From a candidate division BRC1 bacterium ADurb.BinA292 (GTDB lineage: Bacteria; Sumerlaeota; Sumerlaeia; MVZB01), in the NCBI GenBank assembly GCA_002068205.1, contig MVZB01000163.1, positions 1 through 7,515 of the forward strand: 7,515 nucleotides of DNA. Direction: 5' to 3'. Both the position numbers and the translations under genes were made by a program. Positions within the stretch are counted from its first letter, which is position 1. The number at the start of each line of letters is the position of its first letter. Positions 1 to 5,718 of this stretch are shown here, piece after piece. The notes beneath the pieces were generated by a model. That model had not been told where the DNA came from. It saw only the letters and a list, made by a program, of their open reading frames with translations, and made no database searches.

Positions 1-11
1 GGGGGGGGGAG

Positions 12-46
12 AAAAAAGGGGTAACGGGTTTGTGGCCCGTTACCCC
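12..46 (-). terminator. Rho-independent terminator of the exported-protein gene
   Basis: Read on the minus strand, a perfect 11-bp stem (arms 46-36 and 28-18, GGGGTAACGGG pairing with CCCGTTACCCC) with a 7-nt loop is followed directly by six T residues (17-12). It begins 42 nt after the TAA stop of the 89-1822 gene. A perfect stem, short loop and T-tract in the right orientation make this a classical intrinsic terminator. The opposite strand lacks the T-tract after the stem, so it should work in one direction only. The G-run at 1-9 continues beyond it to the window edge. Confidence 0.9.
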
Positions 47-88
47 GTGATTGCCAGGTGTTACAAGGTCCCTACGAGAGAGGGATCT

Positions 89-1822
89 TTAATAGGTGAC
101 CTCGTAGACCGACCAGCCATGGACCGTCAGACCGCCGGGGTTGGTACCGCCAGGCTGTCCGTTGAATCCAAGGGCCTTGTTGCAGATGAAGTCAAGGCGC
201 GGACGCAGGCGGTTATGGTTCGTCACGTTGGACAAGGTAACCTTGTTCGGCGCGAAGAAGCCACGATAGGTCTGCGGCGAGCCCTGATTCGGCATACCGA
301 TGCCATTCTGCGACGGCGTGATCTGAGCCAGACCGATGTACTCCTGAGTCGGAGCATCGATACCCATGCGCAGGACGTCGACCGGCTGGTTCTCAGACGT
401 CGCGTTGGGCGCGCTGAGGTCCACCGTCAGCTCGTAGAGCGTGTCGTCGGCGTTCCACGGAATCGGATAGTCGTCGGCCAGATTGGCACCCGTGAGGGTG
501 TCGCCCTGTCCATCGCCCGGCGAGAGCGAGCCAATTTCGGTATCCCAGTTGTTGGCCGTGGGCCTCGTCCCCGCGGACGGCAGGAACGTCACGTCACCAT
601 TGCTGAAGGTCGGATCACCCGGATCCACCAGCGTGGTGGCGTTGGAGTTGGCCGCGGTCAGGTTGTCCTCGGAGAAGACCTGAGTTCCACGCGTGAAGGC
701 ATTGATGTCGACCTTCGAGATGGAGAACTCATCCAAGCAGACCTGGCCGGAGTCGGACTCGGCGCCGTACAGGGCACCGTCAACGTCGAGGATACGGAAC
801 CGGATACGCGCATCGTTGACCGGATCGTTCGTCGCGTTGAACGCGTTAGCCTGCCACTCAGCCGTCGAAACGGGCGGCGGGGTGAACAGGATCATCTTGT
901 TCGCGCTACCGACCGGATGCGACCCGCCCGGGGCGTTGGCGCCGCCGGTGTTGTCCAGGAAGAAGTGGTCGTTGAAGTACAACGACACCGCTTCGCCGTC
1001 AACCTGCGACGAGTTTTCCACCAGGATGATCGTCAACGGGGTGTTGCCCACCGTGGTCTGATTCGTGTTGAGCGTGAAGCGGCCGATGTAGACCGATTCG
1101 TTGGTCAGCTCGATCAGATCGTACGGGCTGGCCCAGTACGCACCGTTAACGCCCGCGGCGCTGACGGTGATACACAGCGCACCCGTATTGGAGGACGACG
1201 TGACCGTGCCGCCGGTGGCGTACTCGGTCGTGAAGCCCCAGCCTTCGGCGCCGGCATTGAAGTTGCCCGAAGCCACCTGTTCCTCGGACGTCGACAGGCG
1301 ATCTTCGCCTTCGTTATCCGTGTAGACGGTGATTTCCTTCGTTCCGACCGTCGCGCCATCGGACGCATAAAGCGTGATCACGCGAGTTTCGGAATCGACG
1401 ATGCCGGCCGCACCGGGATCGGTGTTCGGGCCGCCAATCGGCGACAGATCCTGGTTACGGATCGTCACCGTGGCCGCGTCGTTGTCCGGATTCTGCTCGC
1501 CATTGAGAACCTGATCATTGATCGATTTGGCGCCCGGATTGACCGGATCATCCGAGCCAGTCAGTCCATCCACGCCGTTGAAGAGGTACTTATCGTCGGC
1601 CCCTTCGTACGACCAGACCAGAGGCGAAGGCCCATCGGGATCGGAGGCATAGTTATCCAGGTTCAGCGCATCGGGGTAGACGAATTCATTCGTGCCCGTG
1701 ACGCCGTCGGAGTCGCCGATGATCGGATCCGGAATGTTTCCGATCACGGGAACCATGGCCGATGCCCGCATGCCCATAAAGGCGATAGCAACCATCAGGG
1801 TCAGTTTGAACCCTTTTCGCAT
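89..1822 (-). CDS. Large exported protein with a carbohydrate-binding-like (jelly-roll) middle region
   Basis: This encodes 577 residues with a Sec signal peptide: basic n-region (RKGFK), hydrophobic core at about 7-18, and an ASA cleavage site predicted after residue 22. The mature protein is rich in Asp, Gly, Asn and Thr, with only three Cys (217, 362, 547). Residues 47-170 resemble a cadherin/Ig-type repeat (SDPDGPSPLVWSYEG, ending ITVYTDNEG). Residues 184-371 begin with ASGNFNAGAEGW and end with VCLDEFSISKVDI, the boundary pattern of CBM4/9-like or other galactose-binding-type jelly-rolls. The C-terminal part, about 380-577, is unrecognised and ends HGWSVYEVTY. There is no PEP-CTERM, LPXTG or membrane anchor, so it is probably secreted or surface-associated. 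The start has a GAGGG motif 7 nt upstream and AGGAG slightly further away. It is flanked by its own promoter and terminator, so it is monocistronic. The gene is visibly less GC-rich than its neighbours. The coding call is firm; the sugar-binding role is inference from shape only. Confidence 0.9.
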   Translation of the reverse strand: MRKGFKLTLMVAIAFMGMRASAMVPVIGNIPDPIIGDSDGVTGTNEFVYPDALNLDNYASDPDGPSPLVWSYEGADDKYLFNGVDGLTGSDDPVNPGAKSINDQVLNGEQNPDNDAATVTIRNQDLSPIGGPNTDPGAAGIVDSETRVITLYASDGATVGTKEITVYTDNEGEDRLSTSEEQVASGNFNAGAEGWGFTTEYATGGTVTSSSNTGALCITVSAAGVNGAYWASPYDLIELTNESVYIGRFTLNTNQTTVGNTPLTIILVENSSQVDGEAVSLYFNDHFFLDNTGGANAPGGSHPVGSANKMILFTPPPVSTAEWQANAFNATNDPVNDARIRFRILDVDGALYGAESDSGQVCLDEFSISKVDINAFTRGTQVFSEDNLTAANSNATTLVDPGDPTFSNGDVTFLPSAGTRPTANNWDTEIGSLSPGDGQGDTLTGANLADDYPIPWNADDTLYELTVDLSAPNATSENQPVDVLRMGIDAPTQEYIGLAQITPSQNGIGMPNQGSPQTYRGFFAPNKVTLSNVTNHNRLRPRLDFICNKALGFNGQPGGTNPGGLTVHGWSVYEVTY

Positions 1823-2106
1823 ACGGCTTCCCTCTCTCCTTTCCGTAAAGTCGTGAGCCTTATGAGTGAGAAATAAGGCAACACATTAAAATGCGAATCA
1901 TGCAGATGGTCTGACAGCTCCTTCTGATGGTTGGTATCAGCCCGCGTGGGGAGAAGGCCTCACGCCTGGCTGCGAACTTTACTGTAAACCAGACACCGCC
2001 GCCGTCGATCCCATTTCATGCCGCCTCTCCCCGATCGCGCGCCCTTTCGCGTGAGGCCGGCCAGTTACCTGGTCGCTGGGTTGGCTTTGAGTCGTCTGCC
2101 TATGCC
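1823..2106 (-). other. Putative long 5' leader of the exported-protein gene
   Basis: This stretch lies between the predicted transcription start near 2106 and the ATG at 1822. It contains several small dyads readable in the minus-strand RNA: a CCAG/CTGG stem closed by a GTAA (GNRA-type) tetraloop at 2072-2061; an 11-bp dyad TTTAC-T-GTAAA at 1978-1988; a GCGTG/CACGC stem at 1965-1944; and a CTGAT/ATCAG stem at 1940-1924. I could not match them to a known riboswitch class. The short ORFs that cross it look non-coding. The extent depends on the promoter call at 2113-2141. Confidence 0.45.
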
Positions 2107-2112
2107 TTTAGT

Positions 2113-2141
2113 TCTATATAGAGGGCGACCGTGGGTGTCAA
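2113..2141 (-). promoter_or_regulatory. Sigma70-type promoter reading towards the exported-protein gene
   Basis: On the minus strand there is a perfect -35 box TTGACA (2141-2136), a 17-bp spacer, and TATAGA (2118-2113) as the -10 box, which matches four of six consensus bases. An overlapping TATATA lies 2 bp closer to the -35. Transcription would start near 2106, about 285 nt upstream of the ATG at 1822. The consensus -35 with optimal spacing inside an otherwise GC-rich stretch is unlikely to be random, but no start-site data support it. Confidence 0.6.
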
Positions 2142-2336
2142 CCCTCATTTTTCTCCACAAATCGTCGCGCGTCGTCGTCGACGCGTCCAAGACAACGCGC
2201 GCACGCCGGAGCTTCGGCCGAAGTCCCGCCAAGGAACCTATCGGCAGGCGCCGCCAACGGACAACTCCCGAACCCGATAGTGGACATCTCGCCAGGTCTG
2301 GATTGAGCGTCGCGACGCGTCCGTTCGATTCACCTC

Positions 2337-2361
2337 GCGGGCACGCCCGCCGGAGGGCGGG
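2337..2361. repeat. Two overlapping, mutually exclusive inverted repeats
   Basis: GCGGGC (2337-2342) can pair with GCCCGC (2345-2350), and CCCGCC (2346-2351) can pair with GGCGGG (2356-2361) over a GGAG loop. The two hairpins share the central arm and cannot form together. No T-tract follows on either strand, so neither is an intrinsic terminator. In GC-rich DNA such pairs also arise by chance. Confidence 0.4.
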
Positions 2362-2647
2362 GCCGTTGAGCCTGAGTCGGGCTGGTGACGTCGGCGAAGC
2401 TGTCTCCAAAGCGGCGAAATGCGGGCGCGCCAGTCAGGGTCGCGCCACGTCCAAAATCAGTTCAGTGAGTCAGACTACCTCGAGGAATTTTGATACCAGT
2501 GCATTCAGGGGGGCCATCAGTGATAGTTATTAGAACACAACGGACCATGACGTGCAAATGAAATCTTTGCTGCGAGCAGGCGCTGGGAGGGGATGGCCGA
2601 AAATAAGTTAATAATGTTGATTTTTTTGGGGGGAGCCCAAGGGGGAA

Positions 2648-2680
2648 GGGACATTAGGGACGGAAGGGATCTAAAGGGAC
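2648..2680. repeat. Short GGGAC tandem-like array (period 9-10 nt)
   Basis: GGGAC occurs at 2648, 2657 and 2676, with GGGAT at 2666, giving spacings of 9, 9 and 10 nt with variable AT-containing linkers. It lies just downstream of the methyltransferase stop and just beyond the AT-rich patch and the T7-G6 run. Read on the minus strand it is a GTCCC-type array. The function is unknown. Confidence 0.55.
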
Positions 2681-2693
2681 CAATCATCTCAAG

Positions 2694-3497
2694 TTATCTT
2701 TCGCGCCGGGCGAGGACGATCATGCGCTCGCTGTGAATGGGGTCAAAGGGCTCGCCGCGGAACGAGCCGACGGCCTCGACCCATTGCAGGCCCGCCCGCG
2801 GCAGCAGCCGCCGGATCTCGGCCGGCGTGTAAAGGCGCAGGCGGTAGCCGGCCGACTGGCGTCCCCCCGGCCAGGTCCAGCGCGTGCGGTTGGTCAGGCA
2901 CTGGCCGGCGGCGTCCCAGCCGAACTCCTCGCGGACGTCGTATTCGCCGCCGCCATAGCGGATCCGGGGTTGGCGGCGAACCAGTTCCAGCAGGCTGCGG
3001 CGATTGCTCAGATCGAGCACGAGCCAGCCGCCCGGGCGCAGGACGCGGGCCGCTTCGCGCAGGACCGCGCGGTCGTCGGGGCGCGCGGGATGCTCGCGTC
3101 CGCGCGGGGGATAGTAACCGAAGCTGTTGAGCAGCATCAGCACGGCGTGAAAGCTGCCGGCGGCCCAGGGGAGCCGGCGGTAATCGGCGCGGGCGAGGGC
3201 CAGGCCGGGTTGGCGCGCGGCCGCCAGGTAGTCGCGGTTCAGGTCGCAGCCGGCCAGCCGCAGGCGCGGCCGCAGGCGCCGCAGCTCGGCCAGGTGGCGG
3301 CCGTAGCCGCAGGGGATGTCCAGCCAGCGGTCGCCGGCCTTCGGGCGCAGCCGCCCGAGGAGGTATTCGGCCTCGGCGGCCGTCTGCTGCGGCGGCAGCA
3401 GATAGCGCGTGTACATCCGCTGATAGGCTGGGCCGAAATAGCGGTCGATGGCTCGCGACGGCGCCACGGGCGACCCGGCTTTACCCGCGGATGGCAT
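2694..3497 (-). CDS. Class I SAM-dependent methyltransferase
   Basis: This is a 267-residue soluble Rossmann-fold methyltransferase. Motif I is WLDIPCGYGRHLA (58-70), a D-x-x-C-G-x-G SAM-binding loop. The acidic residue that would contact the ribose lies in GCDLN (D85). DYRRLPW (105-111) corresponds to the adenine-binding loop region, and LRPGGWLVLDL (153-163) is the motif III strand-turn. The family is known (Methyltransf_25/11-like); the substrate cannot be read from the sequence. The ATG at 3497 overlaps the end of the upstream lptG-like gene by 17 nt, suggesting co-transcription and translational coupling. No good Shine-Dalgarno precedes it. A GTG at 3467, 14 nt past the lptG stop, is an alternative start, and the open frame also extends 22 codons further upstream into lptG with Ser-rich unlikely sequence. 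Linkage to a lipopolysaccharide exporter suggests, but does not prove, an envelope glycan or lipid substrate. Confidence 0.88.
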   Translation of the reverse strand: MPSAGKAGSPVAPSRAIDRYFGPAYQRMYTRYLLPPQQTAAEAEYLLGRLRPKAGDRWLDIPCGYGRHLAELRRLRPRLRLAGCDLNRDYLAAARQPGLALARADYRRLPWAAGSFHAVLMLLNSFGYYPPRGREHPARPDDRAVLREAARVLRPGGWLVLDLSNRRSLLELVRRQPRIRYGGGEYDVREEFGWDAAGQCLTNRTRWTWPGGRQSAGYRLRLYTPAEIRRLLPRAGLQWVEAVGSFRGEPFDPIHSERMIVLARRER

Positions 3498-4611
3498 TGA
3501 GGCGGGTATAGAAGAGGTAGACGACGAGGGCGAAGACGAGGATCGGCAGCCACGCCGCCGCATAGGGCATCAGGACGCCCCCCTCGCCCAGGTTGGTCAT
3601 GAACGCGCTGAACACGTAGAAGGCGACGGCGGTCAGGATGCCGGCGAAGACGCCGCGGGCGAACCGCCGCGCGTGGACGTCGGCGACGACGCCAAAGCCC
3701 AGCAGGGCCATCAGCAGACAGGCCAGCGGGAAGGAGAGCTTGCGCTGGATCGTCATGCCAAAGATCAGCATGTCCTGCCCCTCCTTCGTTTCGAGGAACT
3801 CGTAATATTCCTGCAGCTCGGCGATCGTCATCTCCTCGGGTTTCTTGGACTGGCTCAGGTAGAGATCCAGGTTGGCCTCCAGCGGGATGCGATACGCCCC
3901 CGGGATGCGCTCGTAGCGGAGCAGGCGGCCGTTTTCATCGAATGTGCGGCGTTCGGCGCCGTGCAGCTCCCACAGACTGACCTCCGGTTTGCCCTGCTGG
4001 TTTTCCGGTTCGACGCGCACGGCGTGGACGGCGTCGATCCGTTCGGTGGGCCGGTCGCCCGTGTCGCTGATCGACCAGAGCGTGACGAAGCGCATCTCCG
4101 CGCGGTCGGAGTAGTAGCGCTCGATGAAATAGATCGAGTTGCCGGCGCCGCGCACCAGCACGTCATCGCGCTGGGTGAAGCGGCGCGGGTCCTTCTGGCC
4201 GATCGTTACTTTTTCAAGGTAGCGCGCCCGGCTTTCGGTGTAGGGGACGACCGTCTCGTTGAAACCGTAGGCGGCGGCGGTCACCAGCAGGCCGAAGACC
4301 AGCGCCGGGAACGCCAGGAAGCGGAAGCTGACGCCGGCGGCCACCATCGCCAGGATCTCGCGGTTCTTCGCCAGCAGTCCGTAGGCAAAGATGGACGAGA
4401 GCAGGGCGATGACGGGGAGCATCTCGCTGAGCTGCGAGGGGATGACGAAGACCAGATAGAGGATGATGTCGGTGAGCGAGGGATCTTTTTCCAGGAATTC
4501 GCCGCGCATGTCGTACAGCTCGTAGATCAGCAGCAGCACGACGAACATGACCAGGAAGATCCAGAAATAATGAAAGATGTCGCGCAGCAGGTACCGGGTG
4601 ATGATCTTCAT
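3481..4611 (-). CDS. lptG: LptF/LptG-family permease (LptG-like) of the LPS export ABC transporter
   Basis: This 376-residue inner-membrane protein has the LptF/LptG (YjgP/YjgQ) layout. Three N-terminal transmembrane segments (about 15-33, 50-75, 96-116) and three C-terminal ones (about 293-312, 316-338, 350-369) flank a periplasmic domain at 120-285, expected to be a beta-jellyroll. The MKIITRYLLRDIFHYF start, ELYDMRGEF after the first helix, and LLAKNREILAMVAAGVSF (79-96, the cytoplasmic coupling-helix region facing the LptB ATPase) are family hallmarks. In the known pathway LptB2FG drives lipopolysaccharide to the LptC-LptA bridge. I chose LptG over LptF from the N-terminus, with modest certainty. 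The start at 4611 fits the conserved MK-RYL beginning; a 13-codon upstream extension is unlikely. No lptF lies beside it: upstream is a divergent gene, downstream an overlapping methyltransferase. The ribosome binding site is weak. Missing adjacent lptF, lptB, lptA and lptC must lie elsewhere. Confidence 0.9.
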   Translation of the reverse strand: MKIITRYLLRDIFHYFWIFLVMFVVLLLIYELYDMRGEFLEKDPSLTDIILYLVFVIPSQLSEMLPVIALLSSIFAYGLLAKNREILAMVAAGVSFRFLAFPALVFGLLVTAAAYGFNETVVPYTESRARYLEKVTIGQKDPRRFTQRDDVLVRGAGNSIYFIERYYSDRAEMRFVTLWSISDTGDRPTERIDAVHAVRVEPENQQGKPEVSLWELHGAERRTFDENGRLLRYERIPGAYRIPLEANLDLYLSQSKKPEEMTIAELQEYYEFLETKEGQDMLIFGMTIQRKLSFPLACLLMALLGFGVVADVHARRFARGVFAGILTAVAFYVFSAFMTNLGEGGVLMPYAAAWLPILVFALVVYLFYTRLNAIRG

Positions 4612-4628
4612 GGCGGGCCGGACGGTGG

Positions 4629-4643
4629 GGGCGCAAGGCGCCC
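4629..4643 (-). other. GC-only hairpin in the lptG leader
   Basis: GGGCGC (4643-4638 on the minus strand) pairs perfectly with GCGCCC (4634-4629) over a 3-nt CTT loop. The 3' arm ends 17 nt before the lptG ATG, close to where a ribosome would load, and no T-tract follows. It may affect translation initiation or simply reflect high GC. Confidence 0.35.
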
Positions 4644-4706
4644 GGAGCACTGGATCGGAGGAAGCCGGCTCGGCGTCGACGCGACAAGCGGGCGCGGTCG
4701 GCTAAT

Positions 4707-4735
4707 ACCATATCGGCCCCCCCGCACGGCGGCAA
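4707..4735 (-). promoter_or_regulatory. Possible promoter for lptG and the methyltransferase gene
   Basis: On the minus strand, TTGCCG (4735-4730), a 17-bp spacer and TATGGT (4712-4707) each match four of six sigma70 consensus bases at ideal spacing. The start site would be near 4700, giving a leader of about 90 nt. It lies in the 195-nt gap between divergent genes, which must contain promoters for both. Confidence 0.35.
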
Positions 4736-4748
4736 GCCAAAACGGGGG

Positions 4749-4776
4749 TTGCGGCGGCGCGGAGGCGCGATACGAT
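4749..4776 (+). promoter_or_regulatory. Weak candidate promoter for the release-factor-like gene
   Basis: TTGCGG (4749-4754), a 16-bp spacer and TACGAT (4771-4776) give a marginal sigma70 match (three and four of six bases). Transcription would start about 24 nt before the ATG at 4807. It is the best plus-strand candidate I could see in the divergent gap. Confidence 0.22.
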
Positions 4777-4806
4777 GGGGAGCCAGTCGAGGTTTCGGAT
4801 CGGGCG

Positions 4807-5160
4807 ATGTCGATCTTCAACGTGACCCCCGCCAAGGAACGCGAACTGTTGAGCCGGATGGCGGCGTGCGGGCTGCGCGAAGCCGACCTGGAGGAGCATT
4901 TCATCCGGGGGGGCGGCCCCGGCGGCCAGAAGATTAACAAGACCGCCTCGGCCGTGCGGCTGCGGCACCGGCCGACGGGGCTGGAGGTCAAGATGCAGCG
5001 GACGCGATCGCGCGCGCTGAACCGGTTTCATGCGCGGCGGCGCCTGTGCGAGCTGCTCGAGGCGGAGCGGCTGGGCGCGGCCAGCCCGGCGGCGGTGGAA
5101 GCGGTGCGTCGGCGTAAACAGAAGGACCGCCGCCAGCGCCGGGCACGCGAGGCGGGGTGA
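4807..5160 (+). CDS. Peptide chain release factor-like protein (stand-alone RF-1/GGQ domain)
   Basis: This 117-residue protein consists of little more than the catalytic domain of class I release factors. GGGPGGQKINKTAS (35-48) carries the GGQ loop (39-41) that enters the peptidyl transferase centre and triggers peptidyl-tRNA hydrolysis. RTRSRALNR (65-73) and the following helix RRRLCELLEAERL are typical of the short mtRF-R (C12orf65)-like and bacterial 'release factor-like' proteins. The codon-recognition domains (PxT, SPF) are absent. The C-terminus, RRRKQKDRRQRRAREAG, is a strongly basic tail, as in ribosome-rescue factors such as ArfB whose tails enter the mRNA channel. The likely role, by family, is freeing peptides from stalled or split ribosomes. 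The ATG at 4807 begins the conserved part. The frame stays open far upstream, antisense to lptG, but that part is not protein-like. Only a distant GAGG (4789-4792) precedes the start. It is divergent from lptG and convergent with the 5227-5718 gene. Confidence 0.88.
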   Translation: MSIFNVTPAKERELLSRMAACGLREADLEEHFIRGGGPGGQKINKTASAVRLRHRPTGLEVKMQRTRSRALNRFHARRRLCELLEAERLGAASPAAVEAVRRRKQKDRRQRRAREAG

Positions 5161-5192
5161 CGGGGGTGACGTGGAGGCAGGGGCAATTTCGA

Positions 5193-5212
5193 GGACGAGG
5201 GACGAGGACGAG
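5193..5212. repeat. GGACGAG short tandem repeat between convergent genes
   Basis: GGACGAG starts at 5193, 5200 and 5206, the last two sharing a G, followed by a degenerate GAGACGG and then T6 at 5219-5224. It fills the 66-nt gap between two convergent genes. The T-run has no complementary stem before it on the plus strand, so I do not call a terminator. The remaining intergenic bases show nothing else. Confidence 0.55.
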
Positions 5213-5226
5213 AGACGGTTTTTTGA

Positions 5227-5718
5227 TCAGCGTGGTTCCTCGGGTTCGTCCGCCGAGGATTCAACCGGGCGCCAGTGGATCTCCTCGCCCGCGAACGAAA
5301 ATTCGAAAAGTCCCCAGCCGGAGATGTGCCCGTCCTCGTAGCCGGCCAGCACCCAGCGGTCGTTGAGCACGTGCACATCATCGGGCCGGAAGGCCATCCG
5401 TCCGCCGAGGACGCCCGGGAGGCCGATAAGGTCGGGCCGCTGGAGCAGATCGTCGCGCAGGCGGCGCACGATCTGCCCGGCGTCGCCCCAGCCGTCCGGG
5501 GCGCGCCGTTCGAGTTCGGCGGCGGCCGACGTGGCCACCAGATCATCGCGCAGCGCGCGCTGGCGCGCTTCGGCCAGCAACCCATCGGCTTCGATCCGTT
5601 CGTCGCGGTGGCGCTGTTCCAGGTTGATGACGCGCAGGCTCTGGGCCATCAGCAGCAGCAGGACAACGAGGAACGCGACGCGCCAGAGCAGGCGGCGGCG
5701 CGAGGGCAGCACTCTCAT
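5227..5718 (-). CDS. Small membrane-anchored coiled-coil protein of unknown function, coupled to queG
   Basis: This encodes 163 residues that I do not recognise. A basic N-terminus (RVLPSRRRL) leads into one transmembrane helix (about 11-28), then a charged helical stretch likely to form a coiled coil (about 30-72, with LEQRHRDERIEADGLLAEA), then a compact C-terminal region (about 95-152) with VLNDRWVLAGYEDGHISGW and LFEFSFAGEEIHWRPVE, probably beta-strands. The tail is acidic (ADEPEEPR). The expected topology is one helix with the bulk outside the cytoplasm, somewhat like FtsB/FtsL-type bitopic proteins, though no homology is claimed. The ATG at 5718 overlaps the queG stop by 4 nt (ATGA) and has a strong AGGAGG 7 nt upstream inside queG, so the start is well supported and translation is probably coupled. 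An in-frame upstream extension inside queG is rejected. No terminator is visible after the stop. Confidence 0.82.
   Translation of the reverse strand: MRVLPSRRRLLWRVAFLVVLLLLMAQSLRVINLEQRHRDERIEADGLLAEARQRALRDDLVATSAAAELERRAPDGWGDAGQIVRRLRDDLLQRPDLIGLPGVLGGRMAFRPDDVHVLNDRWVLAGYEDGHISGWGLFEFSFAGEEIHWRPVESSADEPEEPR

Larger units (their letters stand above)
2142..2693. other. Gene-poor intergenic stretch of about 550 nt
   Basis: No credible gene is seen. Open frames of up to 171 codons exist on both strands, but they overlap one another, have Arg/Ser/Pro-rich shadow-like composition and no clear domain. The left part (2142-2460) is GC-rich with CG-rich repeats (CGTCGTCGTCGACGCG around 2169-2184), a 12-bp palindrome CTTCGGCCGAAG (2212-2223) and competing hairpins at 2337-2361. 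The right part (about 2530-2627) is unusually AT-rich and ends with T7 then G6 (2621-2633), followed by the GGGAC array. It lies downstream of the methyltransferase gene and upstream of the exported-protein promoter. It could hold an undetected small RNA or decayed coding DNA. Confidence 0.6.

Noticed and set aside
32..1876. A 614-codon open frame on the plus strand covering the whole exported-protein gene.
   Set aside because: It is exactly antisense to a gene with signal peptide, ribosome binding site, promoter and terminator. Its translation is monotonous Arg/Val/Asp/Gly-rich with no domain, as expected for a mirror frame in GC-rich DNA.
2318..2340. A GTTCGATTC sequence resembling a tRNA T-loop.
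   Set aside because: The flanking bases cannot form the 5-bp T-stem (GTCCG against CACCT), and no acceptor or anticodon arm is found upstream.
2018..2533. A 171-codon plus-strand open frame in the intergenic stretch, with a competing 114-codon frame on the minus strand (2065-2409).
   Set aside because: Both cross the predicted promoter and leader, show Arg/Ser/Pro-rich random composition, and have no good ribosome binding site or recognisable domain.
2621..2640. A T7 run beside a TTGGG/CCCAA hairpin as a possible terminator.
   Set aside because: On the plus strand the T-run precedes the stem. On the minus strand the stem is followed by A residues. Neither orientation gives an intrinsic terminator.
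3448..4806. A long plus-strand open frame running into the release-factor-like gene, which would give a 570-residue fusion.
   Set aside because: The upstream part is antisense to lptG, is Gln/Asp/Arg-rich and has no domain. The RF-like family normally begins where the ATG at 4807 lies.
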